In this document: one piece after another, positions 1 through 7,365 of the stretch
Layout: every line of letters starts with the position of its first letter
Position numbering within the stretch: position 1 is the stretch's first letter
NCBI RefSeq assembly: GCF_003545765.1
Contig: NZ_QXIO01000009.1
Location: 1 to 64,000, forward strand
Direction of reading: 5' to 3'
Origin: Colwellia sp. RSH04
GTDB lineage: Bacteria; Pseudomonadota; Gammaproteobacteria; Enterobacterales; Alteromonadaceae
Length of the DNA stretch: 64,000 nt
Translations under genes and position numbers: made by a program
The notes under the pieces: generated by a model
Seen by the model: only the letters and a program-made list of their open reading frames with translations
Databases searched by the model: none
What the model was told of the DNA's origin: nothing

Positions 1-77
1 TCAAATCGGACACGTAACAGTTGGCCATCGCTTCGCGATTATAGCCAATGTTACTTTGCCGTTTAATATAAACGTTA
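1..77 (+). repeat. attC site 1 (left end cut by window)
   Basis: The right part of an attC: inner arms GTTGGC near 20 and GCCAA near 43, ending AACGTTAG at 72-78. Its TAACAAG start lies before the window. It closes the cassette preceding the window. Confidence 0.85.
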
Positions 78-125
78 GTTGCTTAGGGAAATTTGGGTGT
101 AAATATCCAATATAATGGAGTATCA

Positions 126-338
126 ATGAAAATCGACTCATCAATAGCCATAATTATTGGATGCACAATTATTGCTGCTTCAATCTATTTTAGTCTGACT
201 GCTCATAAGTCATCATTTATGAAAAGCTGTAAAATTGAATTAGGCAAAAACTTCAAAGATAAGAATATACCTGTTTCACCACATGATTTACGCTGGACAT
301 GTGAAACTATGTTCTTAAATAACGGGAAGTTGTATTAA
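126..338 (+). CDS. Small single-pass membrane protein, cassette 1
   Basis: This 70-residue protein of unknown function has an N-terminal hydrophobic segment (about residues 6-22), followed by a charged tail with two cysteines and a tryptophan that would lie outside the inner membrane. I chose ATG 126 because GGAG at 117-120 sits five bases ahead; the longer frame from 93 has no ribosome site. It is the only gene of its cassette and ends nine bases before the next attC. No known family was recognised. Confidence 0.65.
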   Translation: MKIDSSIAIIIGCTIIAASIYFSLTAHKSSFMKSCKIELGKNFKDKNIPVSPHDLRWTCETMFLNNGKLY

Positions 339-346
339 TCAGCAAC

Positions 347-440
347 TAACAAGGCAATCAAGCAGGACTAAAAACAGTTGGCTCGCGCTCGTGCCTCGCT
401 AATTTTAGCCAACAATTTTTAGCCTCTTATTGAGGCGTTA
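347..440 (+). repeat. attC site 2
   Basis: Starts TAACAAGG, carries inner arms GTTGGCT and AGCCAAC, and ends GAGGCGTTA. The outer arms CAATCAAGCAGG and CCTCTTATTG are only partly complementary, as is normal for attC. Confidence 0.93.
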
Positions 441-456
441 TGTGTTACAAAGAGTT

Positions 457-798
457 ATGCGTAAAATTCTACTTTTAAGTTTTTTAACAGTGTTGTTATT
501 CGGTTGTAAAACAACAGGCACTTACGAACAAACAAGTCTCGAATTAACTGGTTTAGAATTAATAGAACCACATTGGGGCTATCATAAATCATGGGCGCCA
601 CTGGGTAGTAAAGATGGTTATGATATGACTGATGCTCAAAAAGAGCAGCAAATAAAATCGTTAAATCAATGTGTCAAAAAACTAAAGAATTCACATACCA
701 ACAAGCCTACTCATGCTCTTCGCTCTGTTCAGCTTATAAGTTGCATGGAAAGCTTTGGCTGGCACTTGGTCGTAGAGGAACTGTTTATAACCACGTAA
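457..798 (+). CDS. Putative lipoprotein, cassette 2
   Basis: A 113-residue protein with a lipoprotein signal: a positively charged start, a hydrophobic run and the lipobox-like LFGC with the cysteine near residue 17, so it is probably anchored to a membrane. The mature part is polar and contains three further cysteines. The open frame extends upstream to a TTG at 430 inside the attC, but ATG 457 gives the natural start of the signal peptide and has AAAGAG just ahead. No domain was recognised. Confidence 0.7.
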   Translation: MRKILLLSFLTVLLFGCKTTGTYEQTSLELTGLELIEPHWGYHKSWAPLGSKDGYDMTDAQKEQQIKSLNQCVKKLKNSHTNKPTHALRSVQLISCMESFGWHLVVEELFITT

Positions 799-802
799 CA
801 CA

Positions 803-897
803 TAACAAGGCGCTTAAGAACGGACAAAAAACAGTTGGCTTTTGCTCGTTCCTCGCTAATTTTAGCCAACAATTTTTTGCCGCTTAGCGTGGCGTTA
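803..897 (+). repeat. attC site 3
   Basis: TAACAAGG start, GTTGGCT/AGCCAAC inner arms, GTGGCGTTA end. Its loop contains CGTTCCTCG, resembling the right flank targeted by the IS at 7294-8658. Confidence 0.93.
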
Positions 898-914
898 TAT
901 GCACTAAGGATAGT

Positions 915-1562
915 ATGAAGCTTCACGATATCTTGCTGAAAGAACAAATCTCAGAGAAATTTAAATCGCCAGTTACTTTTCAACAGTATGGTGTGGATTA
1001 CATAGATAAAATAGCTGAGAAAGACCCCCATATTTTATTTGAAATTGGTGCGCAAGCTTGGATGTTACATGTTGAATCAGGAGCTAAAGTTAATCCTCAA
1101 AAACTTTCGGGTGATTTTGATTCCTCAAATCCTATGCTTTATAAAAAAGTAGAAAAAATCATCAAGCGTAAAGTTATACAGGACATTTCATTTTCATACG
1201 CTGAAATAAATGATGACACAATAGATTCATCTGGTTGTATACAGTTATCACTTTGTAGGATGTGGCCTAACGATCTATATATTGCAGATGTGATCTTTTA
1301 TAACCCTTATGAACCTGTTGCCGAAGACCAAAAAAAATATGAACTTCACTATTTTAAATCGTTAAATCTATTCTCAAATCATTTGGAAGTAATAAAAATT
1401 TACTGCAAAGAAAATAGAATACCAAGGATTACGTTAACAACATCGTCAAATGAGCAAATCCCATATTTTGAAAAGTTAGGGTTCAAAATAGAGAATAATA
1501 ATTTTGCCAAAACAGCTTTGGAAATGGGGTTAAGCGTACCAATGTATTTAACGTGCATATAA
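915..1562 (+). CDS. Hypothetical protein with GNAT-like C-terminus, cassette 3
   Basis: A 215-residue soluble protein. The stretch near residues 183-195 (IPYFEKLGFKI) resembles the last strand and helix of GNAT N-acetyltransferases, where a Y/F-x-x-x-G-F motif is common, but the acetyl-CoA loop (Q/R-x-x-G-x-G/A) was not located, so acetyltransferase activity is only a suggestion. The start ATG has AAGGATA ahead of it. The stop codon TAA is the first three bases of the following attC. Confidence 0.7.
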   Translation: MKLHDILLKEQISEKFKSPVTFQQYGVDYIDKIAEKDPHILFEIGAQAWMLHVESGAKVNPQKLSGDFDSSNPMLYKKVEKIIKRKVIQDISFSYAEINDDTIDSSGCIQLSLCRMWPNDLYIADVIFYNPYEPVAEDQKKYELHYFKSLNLFSNHLEVIKIYCKENRIPRITLTTSSNEQIPYFEKLGFKIENNNFAKTALEMGLSVPMYLTCI

Positions 1563-1655
1563 CAAGTCGTTTAAGCGGGACTTTTAACAGTTTGCCGAGT
1601 TTCGCTTCGCTCCACATTTTGGCAAACTATATAAAAGCCCCTTAACGAGGCGTTA
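1560..1655 (+). repeat. attC site 4
   Basis: TAACAAGTCG start, GTTTGCC/GGCAAAC inner arms, GAGGCGTTA end. Its TAA doubles as the stop codon of the preceding gene. Confidence 0.93.
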
Positions 1656-1670
1656 TATTACTAAATCAAA

Positions 1671-1898
1671 ATGGAGTTCACTTCGAATATGGAAGTTAAA
1701 ATTTTTACTAAATCATTAAAGCCAAAATTAAACTTTTGGATGAAACCTCTTGAAAATATCGATTGTGGCTTAGAGGATGATATTAATACTTGGTTATCGC
1801 TAAATCCTTCCATTGAAGTAAAAGAAATAATACAAACTCAAAGTGGTGGTTCATGGATGCCTTCAACAATCGTGGTAAGTGTTTGGTATCAAAAGTAA
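1671..1898 (+). CDS. Small hypothetical protein, cassette 4
   Basis: A 75-residue soluble protein with three tryptophans and no signal peptide or membrane segment. The start is uncertain: ATG 1671 has no ribosome site, while ATG 1689 has GGAG twelve bases upstream, at the upper limit of useful spacing. It ends two bases before its attC. No family was recognised. Confidence 0.6.
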   Translation: MEFTSNMEVKIFTKSLKPKLNFWMKPLENIDCGLEDDINTWLSLNPSIEVKEIIQTQSGGSWMPSTIVVSVWYQK

Positions 1899-1900
1899 TA

Positions 1901-1994
1901 TAACAAGTCATTAAAGCAGGAAAATTTACAGTTGGCTGTTTTCACTGCGTTCAACATTTTAGCCAACTATAAATTTCCTCTTAATGAGGCGTTA
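1901..1994 (+). repeat. attC site 5
   Basis: TAACAAGTCA start, GTTGGCT/AGCCAAC inner arms, GAGGCGTTA end. Its loop CTGTTTTCACTGCGTTC is the closest intact relative of the attC disrupted by the IS at 7294-8658. Confidence 0.93.
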
Positions 1995-2289
1995 GTTGCC
2001 GCAACTTGTTCGAGTTAATTTATTTATTAAACGTGCGGCATTTCACATCAAAGGATTGGTGTTTGTTTCCTTCCTTTGTTGTTTCAATTTTTAGTTTTAT
2101 AAAGTCGATTTGTGCTTTTGGCTACACAGTTTTCGCCTTTGTTCTGCAAGGTAAAAACAATTAGCAAAGGCGTAAACGGCTCAAAGTTCACGTGTGGCGG
2201 CAAAGTTGCGGTGAGAGTTCTTTGATTCTTCCGTCTATTCCGTAAACGTGGTAACTTATTGTAAGTTATGTGATTTAACGCGCAGCAAC
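1995..2289 (+). other. Cassette 5 without a convincing gene
   Basis: No plausible + strand frame fills this 295-bp cassette. It contains a perfect 8-bp inverted pair CGCCTTTG (from about 2138) / CAAAGGCG (about 2165) and a second pair, GCCGCAAC near its start and GTTGCGG near 2209. It may carry a promoter or a structured RNA. A minus-strand frame of 86 codons starts inside the next attC and is not convincing. Confidence 0.6.
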
Positions 2290-2384
2290 TAACAAGGCAA
2301 TCAAACGGACACGTAACAGTTGGCTCGGTTCCGCTTCGCTTCACATTTTAGCCAACAATTACTTTGCCGCTTATTGTGGCGTTA
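2290..2384 (+). repeat. attC site 6
   Basis: TAACAAGG start, GTTGGCT/AGCCAAC inner arms, GTGGCGTTA end. Confidence 0.93.
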
Positions 2385-2391
2385 GGTTTAA

Positions 2392-2730
2392 ATGAATATT
2401 CAGTGCCCAAATTGCCAAAGTATTTTGTTATCTAGAAACGACGTAAATAAGCTTTTACCTCTTAAACGATTTGGGTTATCTGAAATAAAGTGTAAAAGCT
2501 GTGGTAAATCATCCGTTTCAACGCAAACATCTAGAAGTATTTGGTTTGTTGTATTTATGGTTACCCTAATTGGTGTAATGCTTACAGGGAAACAAGTAGT
2601 AGAAGTTACAGGCCATAGCTCTGAGTTAAGCTTTATTGTTTTAGTTGTTGTTTATTTTTTTGTTAATTGGCTCTTTTCGTATATTTGGCCAAAAGTGATA
2701 TCAATAGAGTTAAAGGACAGTTCGGAGTAA
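2392..2730 (+). CDS. Zinc-ribbon membrane protein, cassette 6
   Basis: A 112-residue protein. Residues 5-8 (CPNC) and about 35-38 (CKSC) form the two knuckles of a zinc ribbon. Two hydrophobic segments follow (about 50-67 and 81-100), so the ribbon should face the cytoplasm and the rest be embedded in the inner membrane. The ATG at 2392 follows the attC by only seven bases, and no clear Shine-Dalgarno sequence is visible, so translation may depend on the attC leader. Specific role unknown. Confidence 0.75.
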   Translation: MNIQCPNCQSILLSRNDVNKLLPLKRFGLSEIKCKSCGKSSVSTQTSRSIWFVVFMVTLIGVMLTGKQVVEVTGHSSELSFIVLVVVYFFVNWLFSYIWPKVISIELKDSSE

Positions 2731-2738
2731 ATTAAACC

Positions 2739-2832
2739 TAACAAGCAAATTAATCAGGACAAATAACAGTTGGTTTTTGCTCCTGCGTCGCTTATTTTAA
2801 CCAACTGATATTTGCCCATTATTAGGGCGTTA
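2739..2832 (+). repeat. attC site 7
   Basis: TAACAAGC start, GTTGGTT/AACCAAC inner arms, AGGGCGTTA end. The loop is nearly identical to those of sites 11 and 12. Confidence 0.93.
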
Positions 2833-3061
2833 TATGCTAATAAAAATTAGCTTTAAATAAAGTGCTTTCTAGTTTAGTGTTTTACGCTAAAACTAGATTG
2901 CATCAGCATTAATAAGCATTGCCTCTTTTACCTTTTTCAAAGGTGGCAACGCTATTAATTTTTTTCAACCTTTCGTGTGTAGCGTAAAAGTTCACGGTCA
3001 GGTTTTTATATTACGGGTGACTTAAGTTCGTGCAGTGTTTGGCTACAACCACCGCTGCATA
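2833..3061 (+). other. Non-coding structured cassette 7
   Basis: No open frame of useful length. It holds a hairpin with arms TCTAGTTTAG (2868-2877) and CTAAAACTAGA (2887-2897), a perfect 10-bp inverted pair TTTTACGCTA (2880-2889) / TAGCGTAAAA (2980-2989), and a smaller stem ACCTTT/AAAGGT near 2930-2945. This suggests a folded RNA or a regulatory cassette, not a protein gene. Confidence 0.6.
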
Positions 3062-3148
3062 TAACAAGTTGCTCAACAGGACAAATAACAGTTGGCTCGC
3101 GCTTCGCGCATTATAGCCAACCATTATTTGCCCATTAGCAAAGCGTTA
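3062..3148 (+). repeat. attC site 8
   Basis: TAACAAGT start, GTTGGCT/AGCCAAC inner arms, AAGCGTTA end; shorter loop than its neighbours. Confidence 0.92.
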
Positions 3149-3169
3149 TGTTTTAAAGGAAAGATCGGC

Positions 3170-3949
3170 ATGGAAGTCAACTTAATTCAAAGTGATACTA
3201 ATGGTGGAAAAATAACTTCTGAGAAAATAGATTTGATTGCTAATTGTGATGAGGTTAGTAATTTAAAAATATCAGGGTTGCACCAAGACACACTTGAATA
3301 TTTAATTAACAATTACGCTAGAAAAATTCATAAAATTGAATTATTCAAATGTCCTAAGGTTGAAGACCTTTCTCCTTTAGAAGATTTAATAAGCGCAAAG
3401 GTAATCGTAGTTTGGTGGAATCAAAAAGCGAAGACATTGTGGGATGTATCAAAAAATAAATGCCTTAAAAAATTACAGTTAACTGATCTTCAAAAGGTTC
3501 ACAATTTAGATGAACTCAGTAATTCAACAACAATTGAAAATATACATATACAAAGTGGTATGTGGAAAGCGAACTTATATGAAACTATTGAACCGATCTC
3601 TAGTATAAAAAATTTAACTTCTTTTGGCTTTGCTGCAAATATACAAGATAACAGAATCGAGCCAATTTCTAAGATAGAAAAATTACAGGAGCTATGGTTA
3701 CCACCAAAGCAATTTAAAATGGAACAGTTGACTTGGCTTAAAGCTAAATTACCAAGCAGTGTTAAATCTGATGTTTTAGCTCCATTTAAAGAAAATGCAG
3801 ATTTGGGTGATGTAGTTTTATTTAATGGTAAGCGAAAACCATTTGTAAATAGAATTCAACACCCTGATAAGTTTAGGAAACTTATAAAAAAGTTTGAAGA
3901 CTCTTATAATTTCTATTTAAAAAATCAAGATGCAATAGAGCCAATTTAA
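3170..3949 (+). CDS. Leucine-rich-repeat-like protein, cassette 8
   Basis: A 259-residue soluble protein with irregular leucine-rich repeats spaced 20-25 residues apart, of the type L-x-x-L-x-L and L-x-S-F-x-F, ending with L-Q-E-L-W-L near residue 182. Such folds usually make curved protein-binding surfaces. No signal peptide is seen, so it is probably cytoplasmic. The frame is open back to 3092 inside the attC, but ATG 3170 has AAAGGA nine bases upstream and is the likely start. Partner and role are unknown. Confidence 0.72.
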   Translation: MEVNLIQSDTNGGKITSEKIDLIANCDEVSNLKISGLHQDTLEYLINNYARKIHKIELFKCPKVEDLSPLEDLISAKVIVVWWNQKAKTLWDVSKNKCLKKLQLTDLQKVHNLDELSNSTTIENIHIQSGMWKANLYETIEPISSIKNLTSFGFAANIQDNRIEPISKIEKLQELWLPPKQFKMEQLTWLKAKLPSSVKSDVLAPFKENADLGDVVLFNGKRKPFVNRIQHPDKFRKLIKKFEDSYNFYLKNQDAIEPI

Positions 3950-3953
3950 AACA

Positions 3954-4049
3954 TAACAAGCCATTTCAGTGCGGGACTTTTTGCAGTTGGCTTCTCTCAC
4001 TGCGTTCGTTATTTTAGCCAACAATAAAAAGCCCCTGAATGGGGCGTTA
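3954..4049 (+). repeat. attC site 9
   Basis: TAACAAGCC start, GTTGGCT/AGCCAAC inner arms, GGGGCGTTA end. Outer arms GGGACTTTTT and AAAAAGCCCC are strongly complementary. Confidence 0.93.
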
Positions 4050-4064
4050 TGAGTAAATGGAGTT

Positions 4065-4541
4065 ATGAGTAGAATTTTAGTATTGGTTATAATCTTAATT
4101 CTACAAGGTTGCGGTGAATCCCAAGAACCTTGTGGTGAAGCTCGTCGATACTATGAAATAAATAATGTCACTATTTGCCCTGTTTCAATGATCAACTTGA
4201 TTGCTACTCCTGAAAAATATGATGGTAAAGTTGTTTCTGTTACTGGATTTTACGCACGAGGTTTTGAACTTTCAGGTTTATTTTTTCATAAAGACGATTT
4301 AATCATCAGAAATAGGTTTAATGCCTTATGGGTTAATACAAGTTCTGATGATTCACTTCGTAATTGGGTTCCTGAAAAAGGTTCGGTGAATGAAGAGTGG
4401 TTAAGTGGTTTAGTAAGCAAAAAGGATGCAAGTGGCAACTATGTTTCAGCAATAGGTGTTTTTCGTGCAGGTGCTGCTGGCCACTTAGGAGCTTTTAGCG
4501 GGGAACTGGAGCTAATGGTTGACCTCGAACTTGTGAAGTAG
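4065..4541 (+). CDS. Putative lipoprotein, cassette 9
   Basis: A 158-residue protein with a short lipoprotein signal; the lipobox LQGC places the lipid-bearing cysteine near residue 16. The mature part includes the stretch KYDGKVVSVTGFY, which looks like an OB-fold-type strand pair found in small periplasmic lipoproteins, then a mixed region ending in acidic residues. ATG 4065 follows TGGAG closely. Likely exported; function unknown. Confidence 0.72.
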   Translation: MSRILVLVIILILQGCGESQEPCGEARRYYEINNVTICPVSMINLIATPEKYDGKVVSVTGFYARGFELSGLFFHKDDLIIRNRFNALWVNTSSDDSLRNWVPEKGSVNEEWLSGLVSKKDASGNYVSAIGVFRAGAAGHLGAFSGELELMVDLELVK

Positions 4542-4549
4542 TTTACTCA

Positions 4550-4645
4550 TAACAAGCCAATAAAGATGGGACTGCTAACAGTTTGCTCGGTTCCGCTTCG
4601 CTTCACATTTTAGCAAACTATTATCAGCCCCTTATTGGGGCGTTA
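4550..4645 (+). repeat. attC site 10
   Basis: TAACAAGCC start, GTTTGCT/AGCAAAC inner arms, GGGGCGTTA end. Confidence 0.93.
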
Positions 4646-4670
4646 GGCTACTTTCATATACGGAGTTCAA

Positions 4671-5138
4671 ATGTCAGAGTATTTTGCCAAAATCAATTGG
4701 GTTAGAGATAGCACTGAAAGTTATGTTGATAACAAATATAGCCGAGGGCATGAATGGGTTTTTGATGGTGGTGTAACCGTTCAAGCCTCTTCTTCACCTC
4801 ACGTAGTTCCTTTACCTTATTCCGTTGAAGCAAATGTAGACCCAGAAGAAGCATTTGTTGCGTCTCTCTCTAGTTGCCACATGTTGTTTTTCTTATCAAT
4901 CGCAGCCAAAAGAAAATATGTTGTAGATTCATATGTAGACGATGCTGTAGGTATTATGGAGAAAGATAGCGATGGTAAAATTTCAATGACTAAAGTTACA
5001 CTTAGACCACATGTTCAGTTTTCGGGTGATAAAAAACCAACGATGGAGCAACTTGAAAAAATGCACCATCAATCACATGACCAATGTTTTATTGCTAACT
5101 CAGTAAAAACTGAAATTGTTACGGAAATCGTAGCCTAA
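4671..5138 (+). CDS. OsmC family peroxiredoxin-like protein, cassette 10
   Basis: This 155-residue protein matches the OsmC/Ohr superfamily in length and motifs. Two cysteines sit in the usual contexts: SSCHM near residue 64 on the long central helix, and DQCFIANS near residue 139. In characterised OsmC/Ohr proteins this pair reduces organic hydroperoxides. The N-terminal part is shorter and different from classical OsmC, so a YhfA-like subgroup is possible. GGAG lies just upstream of ATG. Its stop TAA is the start of the next attC. It is one of the few cassettes here with an assignable stress function. Confidence 0.88.
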   Translation: MSEYFAKINWVRDSTESYVDNKYSRGHEWVFDGGVTVQASSSPHVVPLPYSVEANVDPEEAFVASLSSCHMLFFLSIAAKRKYVVDSYVDDAVGIMEKDSDGKISMTKVTLRPHVQFSGDKKPTMEQLEKMHHQSHDQCFIANSVKTEIVTEIVA

Positions 5139-5228
5139 CAAGTCATTTCAAAGGACAAAAAACAGTTGGTTTTTGCTCCTGCGTCGCTTATTTTAACCAA
5201 CTATTTTTTGCCTCTGAATGAGGCGTTA
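5136..5228 (+). repeat. attC site 11
   Basis: TAACAAGTCA start, GTTGGTT/AACCAAC inner arms, GAGGCGTTA end. The core is almost identical to site 12, with differences in the outer arms. Confidence 0.93.
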
Positions 5229-5246
5229 GCACTACAAGGAGATAGC

Positions 5247-6080
5247 GTGCGTAAATCCATATCATTTTTACTTCTAATTATTTCATTAGTTTCTTTTTCA
5301 CTAAAAGCTGAAAATCATGATTACGAGGTAAATAAAGTCGAATATAAAAACTTAGTTGCTAACTTATATTTACCAAAAACTGAGAAAAAACTTCCTGTGG
5401 TAATTGCCTTTGGTGGCTTTGAGGGCGGATTAGATACTGGTAATGCTAATGGTGAAATGATCGCACCTCACGGTGTTGCTGTATTAGGATTAGCTTATTT
5501 TAAAGAAAAAGGTATTTCTCAAACGCTAGATCAAATACCAATGGAGTATTTCATTGATGCAATTAACTATTTAGAAACGCACCCTTTAATAGACTCATCT
5601 AGAATTGGTGTGGTTGGTGGCTCTAGAGGTTCAGAGGCTGCATTTTTATTAGCAAGTATGGATTCCCGTATAAAATCTATAGTTGTTACAACTCCAAGTA
5701 AGGTTGCTTGGTATGGCCTAACAATACCGAAGTCAGCTTGGACAATTGAAGGTCAAGATATTCCAGCTTTAGGCCTAGAGTTGGATTCAAATGCTAAGTT
5801 AATCGACAGATTTACTGTTGCATTAGAAAATAAAACTAACGTCAATAAGTCCTTATTTAAATTTGAAAATATTAATGGTCCAATACTTCTGATTTCAGCA
5901 GAAAGTGATCAAGTTTGGCCATCTTTTCAAATGTCTAAAGACATAGAGGTTTATTTAAAAAACAAGCATTTTAAGCATAAAGTAGTTCATAACTCTTATA
6001 AAACTGGTCACGGTTTCAGCCAAGATACAGCCCCAGAAATTAAAAAATCTATAATTAATCACTTTGTGAGTACATTGTAG
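5247..6080 (+). CDS. Secreted alpha/beta hydrolase, BAAT C-terminal-like, cassette 11
   Basis: A 277-residue protein with an N-terminal signal peptide (about residues 1-22) and an alpha/beta-hydrolase fold. The nucleophile elbow is GGSRGSE near residue 130, followed by an acid candidate in SAESDQVW and the histidine in TGHGFS near the end. The arrangement HPLIDSSRIGVVGGSRG is typical of the acyl-CoA thioester hydrolase/BAAT C-terminal family. The frame continues upstream into the attC, but GTG 5247 with AAGGAG five bases before it fits the signal peptide best. Periplasmic esterase or peptidase-like activity is plausible; the substrate is unknown. Confidence 0.82.
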   Translation: MRKSISFLLLIISLVSFSLKAENHDYEVNKVEYKNLVANLYLPKTEKKLPVVIAFGGFEGGLDTGNANGEMIAPHGVAVLGLAYFKEKGISQTLDQIPMEYFIDAINYLETHPLIDSSRIGVVGGSRGSEAAFLLASMDSRIKSIVVTTPSKVAWYGLTIPKSAWTIEGQDIPALGLELDSNAKLIDRFTVALENKTNVNKSLFKFENINGPILLISAESDQVWPSFQMSKDIEVYLKNKHFKHKVVHNSYKTGHGFSQDTAPEIKKSIINHFVSTL

Positions 6081-6083
6081 TGC

Positions 6084-6176
6084 TAACAAGTCGTTTAAAA
6101 GGACAAAAAACAGTTGGTTTTTGCTCCTGCGTCGCTTATTTTAACCAACTATTTTTTGCCTCTTAGCGAGGCGTTA
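6084..6176 (+). repeat. attC site 12
   Basis: TAACAAGTCG start, GTTGGTT/AACCAAC inner arms, GAGGCGTTA end. Confidence 0.93.
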
Positions 6177-6199
6177 TGTACTCAAGGAGAGTTAAGCAC

Positions 6200-6865
6200 A
6201 TGGATTCTAGTCCTAATTTTAATAACTACACACTAGATGAACTTTTAGATGTTCAAAATAATATTGATTCAAAGCAATACCCTGAAAGAGCTAAAGAAAT
6301 TGAGCTAGCTATTTCTAATAAAATGAATGACCCAGCGGCTAAAGCCGAAATTGAAAAACTACAAGAATTAGATAAGTACGCTACATTTGGCCCTCGATTT
6401 TGGGCATCAATTATTGATGGAGTTGTTATCAGTGTTCTATCAGCAATTCTTGTTTTCTTAGGAACCCAAGCAGGAGGAGGAATACAAACAATATTAGGTT
6501 ATATCGACACTGTGCAATTTGCCGTTTATTCAGTTGCTCTTCATACTCTTTACGGGCAAACCTTTGGTAAAATGGCATTAGATGTAAAAGTAGTTGATTA
6601 TCTAACAGAAAATCACATTAGTTTTAAGCAGGCCTTCTTACGAGATTGTGTACCTGTCGTAATGTTAATCTTGTTATTGATTGCTTCTATATTTGTGCCA
6701 GCAGAACAGGCAGGTGAAACACCTGATTGGTTAATTTATGCAATGATGGCTTTTGGTATTTCATACTTTCTCTGGCACCTACTTGAAATAATCACAATGC
6801 TTTTCAATGAAAAAAATAGAGCGTTACATGACTTTATTGCAGGTACGGTAGTAATCCGTACATAA
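6200..6865 (+). CDS. RDD family membrane protein, cassette 12
   Basis: A 221-residue protein. The first 60 residues are a charged, probably helical cytoplasmic segment; the RDD domain follows, with the motif FGPRFWASIIDG giving the Arg and Asp that name the family, then transmembrane segments (about 75-92, 105-125, 150-170, 182-200) and the late motif KNRALHDFIAGT. RDD proteins are small membrane proteins, some linked to sodium/proton exchange. ATG 6200 with AAGGAG at 6184-6189 is preferred over ATG 6176, which lies inside the attC. The stop TAA starts the next attC. Confidence 0.87.
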   Translation: MDSSPNFNNYTLDELLDVQNNIDSKQYPERAKEIELAISNKMNDPAAKAEIEKLQELDKYATFGPRFWASIIDGVVISVLSAILVFLGTQAGGGIQTILGYIDTVQFAVYSVALHTLYGQTFGKMALDVKVVDYLTENHISFKQAFLRDCVPVVMLILLLIASIFVPAEQAGETPDWLIYAMMAFGISYFLWHLLEIITMLFNEKNRALHDFIAGTVVIRT

Positions 6866-6959
6866 CAAGAAAATCAACAAGGACACGTAACAGTTGGCTA
6901 CGTTTCGCTTCGCTACACAATTATAGCCAACCATTACTTAGCCTGTTATTTAGGCGTTA
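6863..6959 (+). repeat. attC site 13
   Basis: TAACAAGA start, GTTGGCT/AGCCAAC inner arms, TAGGCGTTA end. Confidence 0.93.
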
Positions 6960-6983
6960 TATACCTAAAGGATTAATCAAAAG

Positions 6984-7253
6984 TTGCGAGTCAAACTAAT
7001 ATCATTTCTTAGCATCTTTATTTCAACATGGATTGTTTTGGCTGGCTCTATCGGCTTTTCATTTCGAGATGACTTTCAAATTGAACCTGATAAATCTTAT
7101 TGGTTTATTTCGGTCGCTATTATTATTGCGTATTCGATTGGTTTTAAACTTATATACAAGGATTGGGGCTATAAAAAGACGTTTATTCTATTACACGTTT
7201 TACCAATAATTCTTGCTTTTATCTCTATGGCAACGCAGAGTATCGGTATATAA
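6984..7253 (+). CDS. Small membrane protein with three hydrophobic segments, cassette 13
   Basis: An 89-residue hydrophobic protein with membrane segments at about residues 5-25, 39-56 and 68-86. It begins with TTG at 6984, preceded by AAAGGA at eleven bases; no ATG alternative occurs early. The stop codon is the first three bases of the attC that is split by the insertion sequence. No family was recognised. Confidence 0.65.
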   Translation: MRVKLISFLSIFISTWIVLAGSIGFSFRDDFQIEPDKSYWFISVAIIIAYSIGFKLIYKDWGYKKTFILLHVLPIILAFISMATQSIGI

Positions 7254-7293
7254 CAAGCTAATTAATAAGGACAAAAAACAGTTTGCTGTTTTC
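7251..7293 (+). repeat. attC site 14, left half (split by insertion sequence)
   Basis: TAACAAGC through the inner arm GTTTGCT and GTTTTC. The right half resumes at 8659. The two halves together give a normal attC of the GTTTGCT/AGCAAAC type. Confidence 0.92.
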
Positions 7294-7299
7294 AATGGT

Positions 7300-7310
7300 A
7301 TGGACTCCTC
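7300..7310 (+). repeat. Left subterminal inverted repeat of the IS
   Basis: ATGGACTCCTC, exact reverse complement of the segment at 8645-8655. Confidence 0.93.
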
Positions 7311-7365
7311 ACCTTTGGCCTAAATAGGTTAAGGTGAAGACGCCAATCTAAACGGAGCCCATACC

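Noticed and set aside
2084-2344. Minus-strand frame of 86 codons in cassette 5
   Set aside because: It starts inside the following attC, has no ribosome site and a composition unlike a protein gene.
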